From NCBI RefSeq assembly GCF_036046055.1, contig NZ_CP107939.1, positions 8,060,001 to 8,124,000 on the forward strand: a DNA stretch of 64,000 bases, given 5' to 3'. The stretch comes from Nocardia sp. NBC_00403 (lineage in GTDB: Bacteria > Actinomycetota > Actinomycetes > Mycobacteriales > Mycobacteriaceae). The notes below the pieces were generated by a model. It did not search any database and was not told the DNA's origin. It worked only from the letters and a program-made list of their open reading frames with translations. Of the stretch, positions 26,814-35,432 are shown piece by piece (positions within the stretch are counted from its first letter, which is position 1; each line of letters starts with the position of its first letter). A program made the translations under genes and the position numbers.

Positions 26814-27227
26814 ACTCGACTACCCCGACGTTTCACAATGCCATCCACGACCGTTCGACTGGCTTTCGGGCAGCTCGATGAGTTCGAATCGCGTGTGCCG
26901 CCTCCAATGCGTTTGACCAGATGGAGTCGCATTCCATTTGCATCCGATTGGCTATCCCCCGGTCGCCGGTACGACGATGCTGGAAATCAAACGCGCTGCA
27001 ACAGAATTTACCGTATGCTATCCGCCAATCATCCACAACAACGCATCGACAAACAGACCAGCGCGATAGCACGCCGACTGAAAACTGCCAAGATACCTCA
27101 CAGACGTGCCGAGGTCCCCACCCGAAAGGGTGGGGACCTCGACTCCGCCAGGGTGCCGATTTGATAGTCACCGAGTTACAACGGGCGTAATGAAAACACT
27201 GCTGGCGACAGCAGCATATGGATACAA
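26814..27227. other. Intergenic stretch with a terminator-like hairpin
   Basis: No credible gene. It holds the perfect stem-loop at 27111-27140 described separately. Confidence 0.4.
27111..27140. terminator. 13-bp perfect hairpin with GAAA loop
   Basis: GAGGTCCCCACCC (27111-27123), loop GAAA, then GGGTGGGGACCTC (27128-27140). It lies 87 bp beyond the stop of the leftward exported-protein gene and would end that transcript. On the + strand the loop is a GNRA tetraloop. No T-tract is present on either side. Confidence 0.55.
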
Positions 27228-27602
27228 TCAGTCCCGCATGGCGCGGCAAACCTCCCCTCTGCAATCCAGCCCCATTTCCGCCAGTTTCTCATCCTGGCTC
27301 ATGTTTTGGAACCGTACATACTCCCTTTCAACCGCAGCGCGAGCTTCTTCGTCAGTGATCTGGGAGATTTCGTCATACGCGTAGCAGCCGACGCTGATTG
27401 CGACACCCGCCCATCCAGCGCCACGGGCCAGGACCTTACTGGCCAGACCCGCACCGCTTGCACCGACACCGAGCGCGGCGCAGATCTCTGACGTGCCAAC
27501 ATCCGCTTGGGCTACCGTCGGACTAATCATACTCGTCGCCCCTCCCGCGAGCGCGGCGAGTATGATCGAGCTTGCGGCGACAGCCTTACGAAGATGGTTC
27601 AT
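27228..27602 (-). CDS. Small exported protein
   Basis: A 124-aa protein with a signal peptide (MNHLRKAVAASSIILAALAGG, cleavage probably near VAQADVG). The mature part has four cysteines (EICAALG, VGCYAYD, DCRGEVC) and a Gly/Ala-rich hydrophobic stretch in the middle that could enter a membrane. A Shine-Dalgarno (AGGAA) precedes the ATG. No family recognised; lies alone in the accessory region. Confidence 0.7.
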   Translation of the reverse strand: MNHLRKAVAASSIILAALAGGATSMISPTVAQADVGTSEICAALGVGASGAGLASKVLARGAGWAGVAISVGCYAYDEISQITDEEARAAVEREYVRFQNMSQDEKLAEMGLDCRGEVCRAMRD

Positions 27603-27664
27603 TGCGTGTTCCTATCTCTGCGGTTTGGTTTGAACTGCAATTAGCTGCATGTGTGCAGCTCCGA

Positions 27665-27692
27665 GTGTTGGGGAGTTGCAGCTCCCCAACAC
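27665..27692. terminator. 11-bp hairpin upstream of the exported-protein gene
   Basis: GTGTTGGGGAG (27665-27675) pairs with CTCCCCAACAC (27682-27692) around TTGCAG. It may end transcription from the remnant genes to its right (leftward) or act in the 5' region of the 27602 gene. Confidence 0.4.
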
Positions 27693-28247
27693 CAGGCTTT
27701 CGATGGGGCGCGCCCTGAATGAGGTATATCATTCGGGTGCACGAGATCAAGGCGGGCCCCGCGCCGTTCATTTCTTCTGGGTTCCTTTAGAGTCGAGCGC
27801 TTTCCCATCTACTAGGTTGGACGCTTCCCTACCCGAATCGGTTCCATGGATCTCGGAAGTTCTTGTTTTTCTTTTGCGCGATCGGATCGACCCGCGCAAA
27901 AATCCCCGGGCGAAGTCGGTCGAAACAGCCGTCCCCGGCATCTGTGACGCTGCGTATGACCGGCGGTGTCCGATTCATCTGGTCTCCTCGGGGCCGAGAT
28001 CTGTTGTGTCAGAACGTTTGATGCCGCAGGGTCCGGATCGGTTCCATTATCTCGAAAGATTATCCGGAACGATTTCCTTGCGCTTTGGGTAGCGTCGTCA
28101 TCGAGATTGTTGAAGTCGCATTCCGTAACTGTCGGCTTCGGAAAAGCTGACAGGGTCCCATGCCCGTTACGAAAGCAGTTGACGCCCACCCCGAACGGAC
28201 GACGATCCAGTTGCGACACCCCCATAAAACCACCCGAGGGCCTTCCG

Positions 28248-28499
28248 TTATCTGGCTTGGAGCGTCCAGATGAGTAGGTCGGGGTGATTCAGCAGATCGG
28301 CAGGCTTTGGTGTGGGTATCGTCTTCTTTCGGTGCGCGTGTCGGTCGACACTGTTACGCTGTCGCCTCCGCTCTTCCGGGGCAAGGTCACGGGATGCCTT
28401 TTGTGCACTTTTGTCGATCCGCTCTAACTCACCCCGAATAAGTTTTACTGCTGATTCATACTGGCTGGCGATATTCTCAAGTCTGATAACCGGATTCAT
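28248..28499 (-). CDS. Small helical protein linked to a broken type VII target gene
   Basis: An 83-aa protein (MNPVIRLENIASQYESAVKL ... KSAQKASRDLAPEERRRQR). The N-terminal half is an amphipathic helix and the middle is strongly basic. Its place, directly after a type VII target-like relic, parallels that of the 96-aa protein at 31809-32099 (MNWRNEMDQVRDAHTTAMRN), so it may be a diverged counterpart. The large gene expected between is missing. It may itself be non-functional. Confidence 0.5.
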   Translation of the reverse strand: MNPVIRLENIASQYESAVKLIRGELERIDKSAQKASRDLAPEERRRQRNSVDRHAHRKKTIPTPKPADLLNHPDLLIWTLQAR

Positions 28500-28599
28500 G
28501 ACTGCACCCCGTGCGTCCCGGTACTGTCTGCAACGCCTGCCGCAGGGGCAATCCTTGGACCTGAGCCGCGCTCCTTGTCGGTGCCTTGCCGGGGAGCAA

Positions 28600-28806
28600 T
28601 CGGGGGCAGACCGATCAGGGAGTTGACCAATGGCTTCCATTGCGGCCTGAATCTGGGTGCCGTAATCCTGATAGTCGCGGCCCGCGTGTGCGGGTGTGAA
28701 CTCGGCGGCAGCGCCGGTCAACCGTGCCGCGCTCCCGGACAGCGACTGACTCGCTGCGGTTTTGCGCACCGGCTAGCAACCGGATGCCTTCCGGGATCAT
28801 CTCCAT
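28600..28806 (-). pseudogene. Frameshifted EspC/WXG100-like type VII secretion target
   Basis: An ATG at 28806 with a good Shine-Dalgarno (AGGAGAGG) opens MEMIPEGIRLLAG; after a CAAAAC run near 28765 the homologous sequence continues in another frame as KTAASQSLSGSAARLTGAA, then EFTPAHAGRDYQDYGTQIQA and AMEAIGQL. This matches DPSHAGRDYRQWGDRIAQSA of the intact target at 29823. The C-terminal part and the large partner gene are lost. Confidence 0.65.
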
Positions 28807-29822
28807 GAAACCTCTCCTACCAGATCTAAGGGTGATGATTGGCATCGAAACATGCAGTCACGCAAGGCAAGTCCACGCGGCACCGCCACAGGAGCAGGGA
28901 AGGTGCCGCTCGAGGTGACTGTGGCAGGTGATCTCGCGGTCGTGTCGCGTACGAGTGTTCTCACCTGGCCTCCTGAAGTCGAGATCTGTTGTGTTACTTG
29001 GTCTGACGCGGCAAGTCCCCGATCGGTTCCATCAATCTCGAGAAGAATTTGAAACGGCCGAGGGGCGGGCAGTATCGGTGCTGCGGGCCACGTCCTGAAT
29101 GCGTGCCCCGCATCGAGCCGCCGCGAGCTCTGTGTGCAGCCAATGATGTTGTGTACCAGGTAATTTAAGCTGGCTTTGGCGTGGGCGACGGTGATGAAGG
29201 TGGAGCCGGGCTCTATGCGTCGCGTGACCGGGGGTGGTGCATCACAGTGACGCCGCCGGGCCATCGGAGGCAGCACCTCGCAGGTTTCGTCGTGATGAAC
29301 TCGTGCCGTCCGGATGGCGACAGCCGCTGAGCTGCAGGCGATATGGTTCATCTGTCCGTTGGACGTCGCCCAGGGTGGACGACGGAACGTTCTCCGAAGA
29401 TCGATGGAACCGATTGACGACCTTCAGCGTCAAATCAAGTGGCAGAACAGAACTCGGATCATCCGAAGCTCGGCGCGAGATCATCAGAGCGTCCCACGCG
29501 TAAATCGGTTCCATAGCAGCGCAACAGTTTTCGAGAAGGGCCGGCCTAGCGACGCGACGCGAACCATGTGTTGTGGATCACAACATTTCAATCGTGCCAA
29601 CGGGAACCGGATCCCGATCTCCCCCGTCGAATGTTCATAGAGGGAAGAGCCTGGAGGGCTTGTCCAGAGGCTCCTCGAGCAACCGGACGAGTTCGGCTCG
29701 TTGCAGGGGTATGTGCCGAGATCTGCTCGGACGGAAGCATTGCGGAAAGTGGGAGGTGGACGCGTGATGTATCACGACAAGAGTCCGTCGATGGCCGTTC
29801 CGGTCCACTCAGGGGGTAACCA
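28807..29822. other. One-kilobase gene-poor stretch before the type VII cassette
   Basis: Apart from the short repeats, no supported gene. A palindrome-like CCGAGATCTGCTCGG is at about 29709-29723 and a GGGGGTAACCA Shine-Dalgarno-like run precedes the 29823 gene. The promoter of the cassette should lie in the last 150 bp. Confidence 0.4.
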
Positions 29823-30140
29823 ATGACCTCGGTCGATATAGCCGCACTACGTGGTATCGGAAGCGAACTGTGCGCTTCGGCGAATGTCGTGCTCGACCAT
29901 GCCATTTCCGTGAAAACGACTGCGGTTACGGTTGATCCGTCGCACGCCGGCCGAGATTACCGGCAGTGGGGTGATCGAATCGCCCAGTCGGCCACCGACA
30001 TCGCGAACGTGCTTGCGATGTACGGGCAGTCCGTCAGCGCCGGAGGGTCCGCGTTGGGTGTCGCAGCCACCGCATACCAGCAGCAAGATCAGTCGAATGC
30101 GAACCGGTTCACCCAGGCCGAGGCGGGCATCCCGACATGA
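29823..30140 (+). CDS. EspC/WXG100-like type VII secretion target
   Basis: A 105-aa, mostly helical protein of the DUF2580/ESX-target type. Two helices are separated by PSHAGRDYRQWGDRI. The C-terminal part contains AYQQQDQSNANRF, which fits the YxxxD/E secretion motif recognised by type VII secretion systems. Its stop overlaps the next ATG (ATGA), so it is coupled to the large protein downstream, the likely secretion partner. No ESX machinery (EccC and others) is in this window, so secretion would depend on a locus elsewhere. Confidence 0.8.
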   Translation: MTSVDIAALRGIGSELCASANVVLDHAISVKTTAVTVDPSHAGRDYRQWGDRIAQSATDIANVLAMYGQSVSAGGSALGVAATAYQQQDQSNANRFTQAEAGIPT

Positions 30141-31825
30141 TCGGCGGTTCCAACAGTCTCGACGCGGATCCGATCCTGGACCGCGGCCTGCCCGGCCTAC
30201 GTTACTTCCAGCTCTTTCTGGAACCGTACGGAACATGGACCGGGACCAAGCCGCAGGGACACGACGTCACCTCGTTGACCGAATTGTATGACTCGCAGCG
30301 AGAATTGGATCTCAGCGGCCTCAGTGCGTTCGCAAACGCGCTACGGGTGGCGGTACAGGGCAGTCGCGACGAAACACACATCCAGTCCGACAGATCCAAC
30401 CAGCTCGGCACGGCCTGGCCCGAGGGCGCCGGAATCAATGCGTTCCGGTTCCTCAAAGAGATCGACAGCCGAGCCACCCAGGATCTCGATCAACTCGCGG
30501 ACACGGCGGATACGATCGATACCGCGGTCGAGAACATCCTCACCAGCGTGCGCGAGAAGGCCGACGTCAGCCAGACCTCCTTCACACCGGAATCCGTAGA
30601 CGGTAAATCAGTCGACGATGTCGAGCAGATAATTCGTTGTGCCCGTGGAAATTTCGGCTTGGTCGAAGATCTCGAATCCCAGCAAGCCCTGGTGCGCGGC
30701 ATCTTGCCCGGGTTCCCAGACGATGGGGATCCCGAAGAATACAGCGCCGCCTGGCTGAACCAGGTGTTCGTGCCCGTGATCGACGCCAAGGTGGCGGAAT
30801 TCGTGACACTCAACCAGGCCACCGCCACCGCCGTGTCCGGCTTCTACGAGCAGATCGCTGCCAAGCTCGACACCATCGACCGATCGCCCTACCCGATCGC
30901 GCAAAGTCTGGAAACACCATCCCAGGGCCAGAATCCGGGAAATCCCAACGCGCTGGGTCTGATGTCCGGCAGCAACCTAAACACTGACACCCAAACCACT
31001 CCCGCCGGAACCGGGGCCCCCACCGGAACACCAACCGGAACGCCGACAGGCACGCCAACCGGAACACCCACTGCCCCGGCCGGAACCAGAACACCCACTG
31101 GCACACCGACCGGAACACCCACTTCCCCGGCCGGAACCGGAACCCCCACTGGCACACCGACAGGGACCCCCGCGGGAACCCCGACCAACACAGCGACCGG
31201 AACACCCGCGATCCAGAACCAAGTCGCAGATGCGAAGGCGATCATCGGCGCGGTCGACAGCGCGGTCTCCACCGTCGGAAAAGTCGTCGAGGTGGCCGGG
31301 AAGGTCGTCGAAGTCGGCGGAAAGATAGTCGATACCGCGTCGTCCGCAGTTTCCAAGGTCATCACAAACATCGGCAGCGGTATCGAGGTAGCCGAGAAGG
31401 CAGCCAACGCTGTCGACCCGGGCCGCCAGAACACCAATAGCCCTGCCCATGGCAACGGCGAGCCCCTCGGCAAGGGGACCGGGAACAACCCGAGCCAGAG
31501 CCCAACTCAGAGCCCGAGCCACGGCCCGACCCAGAATCCGGCCCAGAGCCCAGCCCAGAATCCGACCGCGAGCCCGACCGGTGCTGCCGAGGGAACCGGG
31601 AGCCCCGCCGGGACCACGCCCCCTGCCACTACACCCACGCACCCTCAGGGCTCGACTTCCCCGGCATCCAGCGCGGCCGACGGCACCAGCACAGCCCCAA
31701 CTGCCATGCCTGCCATGGCAATGCCGACCGCCTCACCGCGTCCGGCGGGGCGCACGCCGGTGGTATCCGGCGTCGTCGTACCAGCCACCAACGACTCGGA
31801 GAGCAGTGATGAACTGGCGAAATGA
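30137..31825 (+). CDS. Large type VII-associated protein with Thr-Pro-Gly repeats
   Basis: A 562-aa protein. The first ~250 residues are helical and include a WxG-like turn (TAWPEGAGINAFRFLKEIDS), as in long WXG100/PPE-like substrates. Residues ~290-355 are a run of GTPT repeats broken by TAPAGTRTP and TSPAGTGTP. A hydrophobic heptad-like segment (IIGAVDSAVSTVGKVVEV) follows, then ~150 residues rich in Pro, Ser, Thr, Gln and Asn (NPSQSPTQSPSHGPTQNPAQ). It has no signal peptide or enzyme motif. It overlaps both neighbours. Probably exported with the 29823 protein; cargo role unknown. Confidence 0.75.
   Translation: MIGGSNSLDADPILDRGLPGLRYFQLFLEPYGTWTGTKPQGHDVTSLTELYDSQRELDLSGLSAFANALRVAVQGSRDETHIQSDRSNQLGTAWPEGAGINAFRFLKEIDSRATQDLDQLADTADTIDTAVENILTSVREKADVSQTSFTPESVDGKSVDDVEQIIRCARGNFGLVEDLESQQALVRGILPGFPDDGDPEEYSAAWLNQVFVPVIDAKVAEFVTLNQATATAVSGFYEQIAAKLDTIDRSPYPIAQSLETPSQGQNPGNPNALGLMSGSNLNTDTQTTPAGTGAPTGTPTGTPTGTPTGTPTAPAGTRTPTGTPTGTPTSPAGTGTPTGTPTGTPAGTPTNTATGTPAIQNQVADAKAIIGAVDSAVSTVGKVVEVAGKVVEVGGKIVDTASSAVSKVITNIGSGIEVAEKAANAVDPGRQNTNSPAHGNGEPLGKGTGNNPSQSPTQSPSHGPTQNPAQSPAQNPTASPTGAAEGTGSPAGTTPPATTPTHPQGSTSPASSAADGTSTAPTAMPAMAMPTASPRPAGRTPVVSGVVVPATNDSESSDELAK
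31006..31210 (+). repeat. Coding 12-bp tandem repeat (GTPT)
   Basis: Units of about 12 bp encoding Gly-Thr-Pro-Thr recur some twelve times in three blocks separated by TxPAGT linkers. Third positions vary among units while the amino acids are kept, so selection on the protein is likely; the array is a place for length change. Confidence 0.75.
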
Positions 31826-32099
31826 AATGGACCAAGTTCGCGACGCGCACACCACGGCGATGCGTAATGTCCGACACCGACTTCGTCAGATAGATAGCGA
31901 AGCCGCCGTGCGTTCACAAGGACTCGGTCGTCGTGTCACCCGCCGATTGCCGTCCACTCCACCATCAGCGGGATCGGAGCCGGCCACCAACGATCACGCC
32001 CCGGCTGTCAGGTCATGGTCGGTCGACCCGGCCGACGACTTCTTCGCCGACCCGAACCTCGGCTACGAAGAAAATCCACACAAGAGCTGGTTGATTTGA
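31809..32099 (+). CDS. Small charged protein, third gene of the type VII cassette
   Basis: A 96-aa protein whose ATG lies inside the end of the large gene (17-bp overlap). The N-terminal ~45 residues are helical and basic (MDQVRDAHTTAMRNVRHRLR). The C-terminal half is acidic and ends with FFADPNLGYEENPHKSWLI. No family recognised. Overlap and order suggest a cytoplasmic helper or chaperone of the two proteins before it, which is only an inference. The minus-strand gene at 28248-28499 holds a comparable position in the broken copy. Confidence 0.65.
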   Translation: MNWRNEMDQVRDAHTTAMRNVRHRLRQIDSEAAVRSQGLGRRVTRRLPSTPPSAGSEPATNDHAPAVRSWSVDPADDFFADPNLGYEENPHKSWLI

Positions 32100-32125
32100 C
32101 AGCGGCAATCCGCGGATCGGGGAGC

Positions 32126-33703
32126 TCAGCTGAAACCGACGGCCTGCTCGCCCCACGCGGTGTGTAGGTCGCGGTCGGGGTTGTCCACCACGCGATCGAT
32201 GGCGTCGATCAGCAGGGTGGTGCGGTTCGACGGACGGTAGGGCGGCCAGTGTTTCGAGCCGTCCAGCGCGGCGGGGACGCCGTGTGTGGCGAAGGCCAGC
32301 CAACGGCGCATCATCCGGCCCGATACCTCGGTGGCCACCTTGCGGCCGCCCAGCCAGAAGGTCGGGTCGTGGTTGAAGGTGCCGAAATTGCCGAAGACGT
32401 AAGGCAATTCGGTGGCATGGCCTGCGCCGACGCGTGCGGCCTTCAACATCGGCGTCGCATGGTCGAAGCGGTACATCCAGGTCGGTGAGTGCTGGGCATG
32501 CGCATCGGCCACCCAGTGGGCAGGCATCCGGAACGCCGCGTCGGTGGACATGGCAAGCGCGCCGCGGGTCTTGTCGAGATCAGGGTAGGCCGAGGTGATT
32601 TCGGCGATCCGCTCGTGCGACATCTCCGGGTGATTGGCGGCGACATCGCGCAGCATGGCGTTCACCGCATCCGGCGTCACCGGCATGATCGGCGAACGGA
32701 ACACCCGAAACAGCGAGGCCTCGTCTTTGTTGGTCCCGATCATCAGCGGCATCCGATGTGAATGCCCGTGCTGGAAACGGTCGATCGGATAGGTGGGGAG
32801 CAGGTCGCCGTCGACGACGGGGGCCGCGGCCAGCCTGCCCGGCTCTTTCAGCGGGATCTCGTCGAGCAGCACGCCCGCCGCGGTCACGATCCGTTCGAGC
32901 GGGCATTCGAGCAGTTCACTCACTCTCGATTCGGGCAATTCCAGCAGTTCCAGGAACCGCTGCGCGACGCCTGCGGCCCGCTCGTGTCCGAATACGGTTG
33001 TCGCGGGCGGACTTTGCGCAATGGCCTTGTGGAACAAGCCGGCCGAACGCGGCGAGGTCAGCAACGCCGTCACGCACCCGGCCCCCGACGACTCACCGAA
33101 CAGCGTCACATTGTCGGGGTCGCCGCCGAATCCGGCGATATTGTCGCGCACCCATTCCAGTGCCGCGAGCTGGTCGTGCAGACCGAGGTTGGGGGTGAAG
33201 GCGTCCGACAGCGAGGACAGATCGAGAAACCCGAGTGCGCCGAGCCGGTAATTGACGCCGACCACCACCACGTCACCGGTTTCGGCCAGCTTGCGGCCGT
33301 CGTAGATGCGCTGCGCCGCGGTACCGAGGCAGTACGCACCGCCGTGCAGCCACACCAGCACCGGCCGTGGTTCACCTGATTCGGTGGCGTGCGGCGGCGC
33401 CCAGACATTCAGCCAGAGGCAATCCTCGCCCATCCGAAATTCCGAATCGACGGGAACCATGGGGCCGATGGTCTGCGGGGCGATATCCCCGAATGTCACG
33501 CAATCCCGAATCCCGTCCCACGGCTGCGGCGGCATCGGCGGCCGAAACCGGTCCGGCCCCGCGACAGGGGCCGCGTACGGGATGCTGCGCCATACGGCGA
33601 CCCGGCCGTCCCAGTGACCGCGCACGTGTCCCGACGTTGTTCGTGCGACAGGCGCGGCGCCTTCCACATCCAAGCTCGGTTCCGTCTCGAACTGAGTGCT
33701 CAT
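32126..33703 (-). CDS. Type-B carboxylesterase/lipase
   Basis: A 525-aa alpha/beta-hydrolase of the cholinesterase-like carboxylesterase family. It has the EDCLWLNVWAP motif, the oxyanion hole in LVWLHGGAYCLG, NYRLGALGFL, and the nucleophile elbow FGESSGAG with catalytic Ser. The other triad members are probably the Glu in GTNKDEASLF and the His in GAGHATELPYVFG. ATG at 33703 has AGGAGGT at 8 nt; the longer upstream frame is not used. No signal peptide, so cytoplasmic. Substrate unknown. Confidence 0.93.
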   Translation of the reverse strand: MSTQFETEPSLDVEGAAPVARTTSGHVRGHWDGRVAVWRSIPYAAPVAGPDRFRPPMPPQPWDGIRDCVTFGDIAPQTIGPMVPVDSEFRMGEDCLWLNVWAPPHATESGEPRPVLVWLHGGAYCLGTAAQRIYDGRKLAETGDVVVVGVNYRLGALGFLDLSSLSDAFTPNLGLHDQLAALEWVRDNIAGFGGDPDNVTLFGESSGAGCVTALLTSPRSAGLFHKAIAQSPPATTVFGHERAAGVAQRFLELLELPESRVSELLECPLERIVTAAGVLLDEIPLKEPGRLAAAPVVDGDLLPTYPIDRFQHGHSHRMPLMIGTNKDEASLFRVFRSPIMPVTPDAVNAMLRDVAANHPEMSHERIAEITSAYPDLDKTRGALAMSTDAAFRMPAHWVADAHAQHSPTWMYRFDHATPMLKAARVGAGHATELPYVFGNFGTFNHDPTFWLGGRKVATEVSGRMMRRWLAFATHGVPAALDGSKHWPPYRPSNRTTLLIDAIDRVVDNPDRDLHTAWGEQAVGFS

Positions 33704-33856
33704 CGTCCGCACCTCCTGCCCACGACCCCGGTCGGAATGCTGCGAATTCGCTCCGCCCGGTCCGGTTCTTCGTGATCTCTGCTTCGAGAGTACGTCCACG
33801 CCGCGAGCGCGGCGGGCAAGACGCAGCTAACGGTTGCGGGACGCTACGCTGGAGCG

Positions 33857-34084
33857 ATGCCGAGTTACAGCTTCCGGTGCCGCAGCTGTGGTGACACCTT
33901 CGACGTGAATCGCCCGATGGCGGAGTCCTCGAATCCGGCCACCTGCCCGCGCGGTCACCACGACACGGTCAAGCTGCTCACCACGTTTGCCACGGTCAGC
34001 CGGGGTGGCGGCGGCACACCGCAGCCTGCTGCGGCGCCGCGTCCTTCGGGCGGCGGCTGCTGCGGTGGCGGCTGCTGCGCCTGA
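33857..34084 (+). CDS. FmdB-type zinc ribbon protein
   Basis: A 75-aa protein of the FmdB regulatory family: MPSYSFRCRSCGDTFDVNRP and TCPRGHHDTVKLL give a CxxC plus C/H zinc knuckle. The tail is Gly/Cys rich (GGGCCGGGCCA), adding further possible metal ligands. Start agrees with the family (MPxYxFxC). Function unknown; such proteins are thought to bind zinc. Confidence 0.85.
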   Translation: MPSYSFRCRSCGDTFDVNRPMAESSNPATCPRGHHDTVKLLTTFATVSRGGGGTPQPAAAPRPSGGGCCGGGCCA

Positions 34085-34118
34085 CCCGCGTTCGGCTCGA
34101 GCCGCGGCGGGGCCGAGC

Positions 34119-34394
34119 TCAGTCGCGCTTGTCGGCGTGGCCGAGATCACGATCCGGCTCGACCCGGTCGCGCACCCGTTGCTTGAGCACGGCGATATCG
34201 GGGAACCCGCCGTCGGCCTTGCGCTCCCACACCTGCTCGCCGTCCACGGTGATCCGGAAGACACCGCCCGATCCCGGAATCAGCGCAACCTCGCCGAGGG
34301 CTGTTTCGAAGGTGCTCAGCAGTTCCTGTGCCATCCAGCTCGCCCGCAGCAGCCAGCGGCACTGGGTGCAGTATTCGATCGCGACTCGTGCCAT
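34119..34394 (-). CDS. SelT/SelW/SelH (Rdx) family redox protein
   Basis: A 91-aa thioredoxin-like protein. The N-terminal IEYCTQCRWLLRASWMAQELL contains the CxxC active site of the Rdx family, where some homologues have selenocysteine. GSGGVFRITVDGEQVWERKADGGFPDI is the conserved second half. The ATG at 34394 was taken; MTGSVPL seven codons upstream is an alternative. Probably cytoplasmic with a redox function. It neighbours a YchJ-like gene 17 bp away on the same strand. Confidence 0.88.
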   Translation of the reverse strand: MARVAIEYCTQCRWLLRASWMAQELLSTFETALGEVALIPGSGGVFRITVDGEQVWERKADGGFPDIAVLKQRVRDRVEPDRDLGHADKRD

Positions 34395-34411
34395 GAGGGG
34401 CACGCTACCGG

Positions 34412-34801
34412 TCATGGTTCGATGACACCGTCCAGGTAGACCCAGGCGCCGTCCTCCCTGCGGAACCTGCTGACCTCGTGCAACGACCCGCGGGCGCCGT
34501 CGGCCCGATAGTGCGCGATGAACTCGACGGTGCCGACATCGTCGAACGGACCGCCGCGCTCGGTGCGCACGATCTCCAGGAACAGCCACCGCTGCCCGGG
34601 ATCGAGCTCGAGATCCGCGGGCCGGGTGCTCGAATGCCATGAGCGCCGAAGATATTCGATGTCACCGATCGCGAACGCGGTGTACCTCGACCGCATCAAC
34701 GCCTCGGCTGTCGCCGCAGGCCGCTGCCCCGCAAGCACCGGACCACAGCACTGCTCGAACGGCTCGCCGCGCTTGCACGGACACACCTCGGTCTTACCCA
34801 T
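34412..34801 (-). CDS. YchJ family protein with SEC-C motif
   Basis: A 129-aa protein. The N-terminal CPCKRGEPFEQCCGP is a SEC-C zinc motif. It is followed by the YchJ core: MRSRYTAFAIGDIEYLRRSWHSSTRP and GTVEFIAHYRADG with LHEVSRFRREDGAWVYLDG, an NTF2-like fold. ATG at 34801 lies just before the zinc motif. Function unknown. Forms a short leftward unit with the Rdx gene. Confidence 0.9.
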   Translation of the reverse strand: MGKTEVCPCKRGEPFEQCCGPVLAGQRPAATAEALMRSRYTAFAIGDIEYLRRSWHSSTRPADLELDPGQRWLFLEIVRTERGGPFDDVGTVEFIAHYRADGARGSLHEVSRFRREDGAWVYLDGVIEP

Positions 34802-34976
34802 CCCCACATCGTGCAAGCCCGGGGAACTCGATATCACTCCGGGCCCCGGAAAGGGCCGGAGGTGTCCCGACCCCTGACTGTGTCGAACATGCTGAGCACC
34901 GGTTCGGGCGTTGCCTGCAATAGCCTTTTGCGACCGAGCAGCATCATCGGCTTGTTCGACTGAGGCCGCCCACACC

Positions 34977-35432
34977 TCATCGCACTTCGGCACTGGCAAG
35001 CGCGGCGGCGATCGCCGCGGTCTGCTCGCGCCAGCGGCGCAGGTCGGTGACGCTCGGCGCGAGCTCGTAGTCGTAGTGGTGGGCGGCGCGCGACAGCGCC
35101 GCCCATACCGTCGCGACCTGCGCGGCCGTCTCGGAGCCTGCGAATGCGCGCAATGCCAGGAGCTGCGCGCGCATCGGGCAACGCGCCAGCTCCGGAGCGA
35201 CCCGCGCCCATAATTCGTCGACGCACTGCTCGAGGGCCAGGCGCAGGATCCACACGGTCGCGCGCGACCACAGCCCGTCGGCGTCGGTCACCGACCCGTC
35301 GAGCAGCCGGTCGACGGCATCGAATCGTTCGGCGACGGTCGGCCGCGACAGTGCGCGCGGACGGCCCGCACCCGATCGACGCGCAGGACCGCGACGCCCC
35401 GGCCTCCGCCGCGGCCTGTGTTCTGCACTCAT
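34977..35432 (-). CDS. Helical 151-aa protein coupled to the SMC-like ATPase
   Basis: The ATG overlaps the stop of the ATPase gene (ATGA), so the two are translated together. The first ~25 residues are a basic Arg/Pro-rich arm (RPRRRPGRRGPARRSGAGRP), which could bind nucleic acid. The rest is helical (VAERFDAVDRLLDG, LRLALEQCVDELWARVAPEL, QVATVWAALSRAAHHYDYEL). No family recognised. The coupling and arm suggest an accessory subunit of the ATPase. Confidence 0.75.
   Translation of the reverse strand: MSAEHRPRRRPGRRGPARRSGAGRPRALSRPTVAERFDAVDRLLDGSVTDADGLWSRATVWILRLALEQCVDELWARVAPELARCPMRAQLLALRAFAGSETAAQVATVWAALSRAAHHYDYELAPSVTDLRRWREQTAAIAAALASAEVR

Larger units (their letters stand above)
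27837..29514. repeat. Five diverged copies of a short repeat with core ATCGGTTCCAT
   Basis: The 11-mer occurs on the + strand at 27837-27847, 28037-28047, 29022-29032 and 29504-29514, and inverted at 29404-29414. It is usually followed by (A/G)ATCTCG(A/G)(A/G)AG-like bases. At 27995-28009 and 28980-28994 the same 15-mer CGAGATCTGTTGTGT lies 27 bp upstream of the core; a variant in the same relation is at 29442-29456 (inverted). The copies flank the broken and precede the intact type VII target genes. The rest of 27.7-28.2 and 28.8-29.8 kb shows no gene. Confidence 0.6.

Noticed and set aside
28797..29351. A 184-aa minus-strand gene upstream of the broken type VII target
   Set aside because: The part containing the short repeat is similar to 27.8-28.0 kb at DNA level, but the alternative frames and stops differ; no start signal or family.
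27837..29514. CRISPR array made of the ATCGGTTCCAT copies
   Set aside because: Copies are irregularly spaced, diverged and in both orientations.
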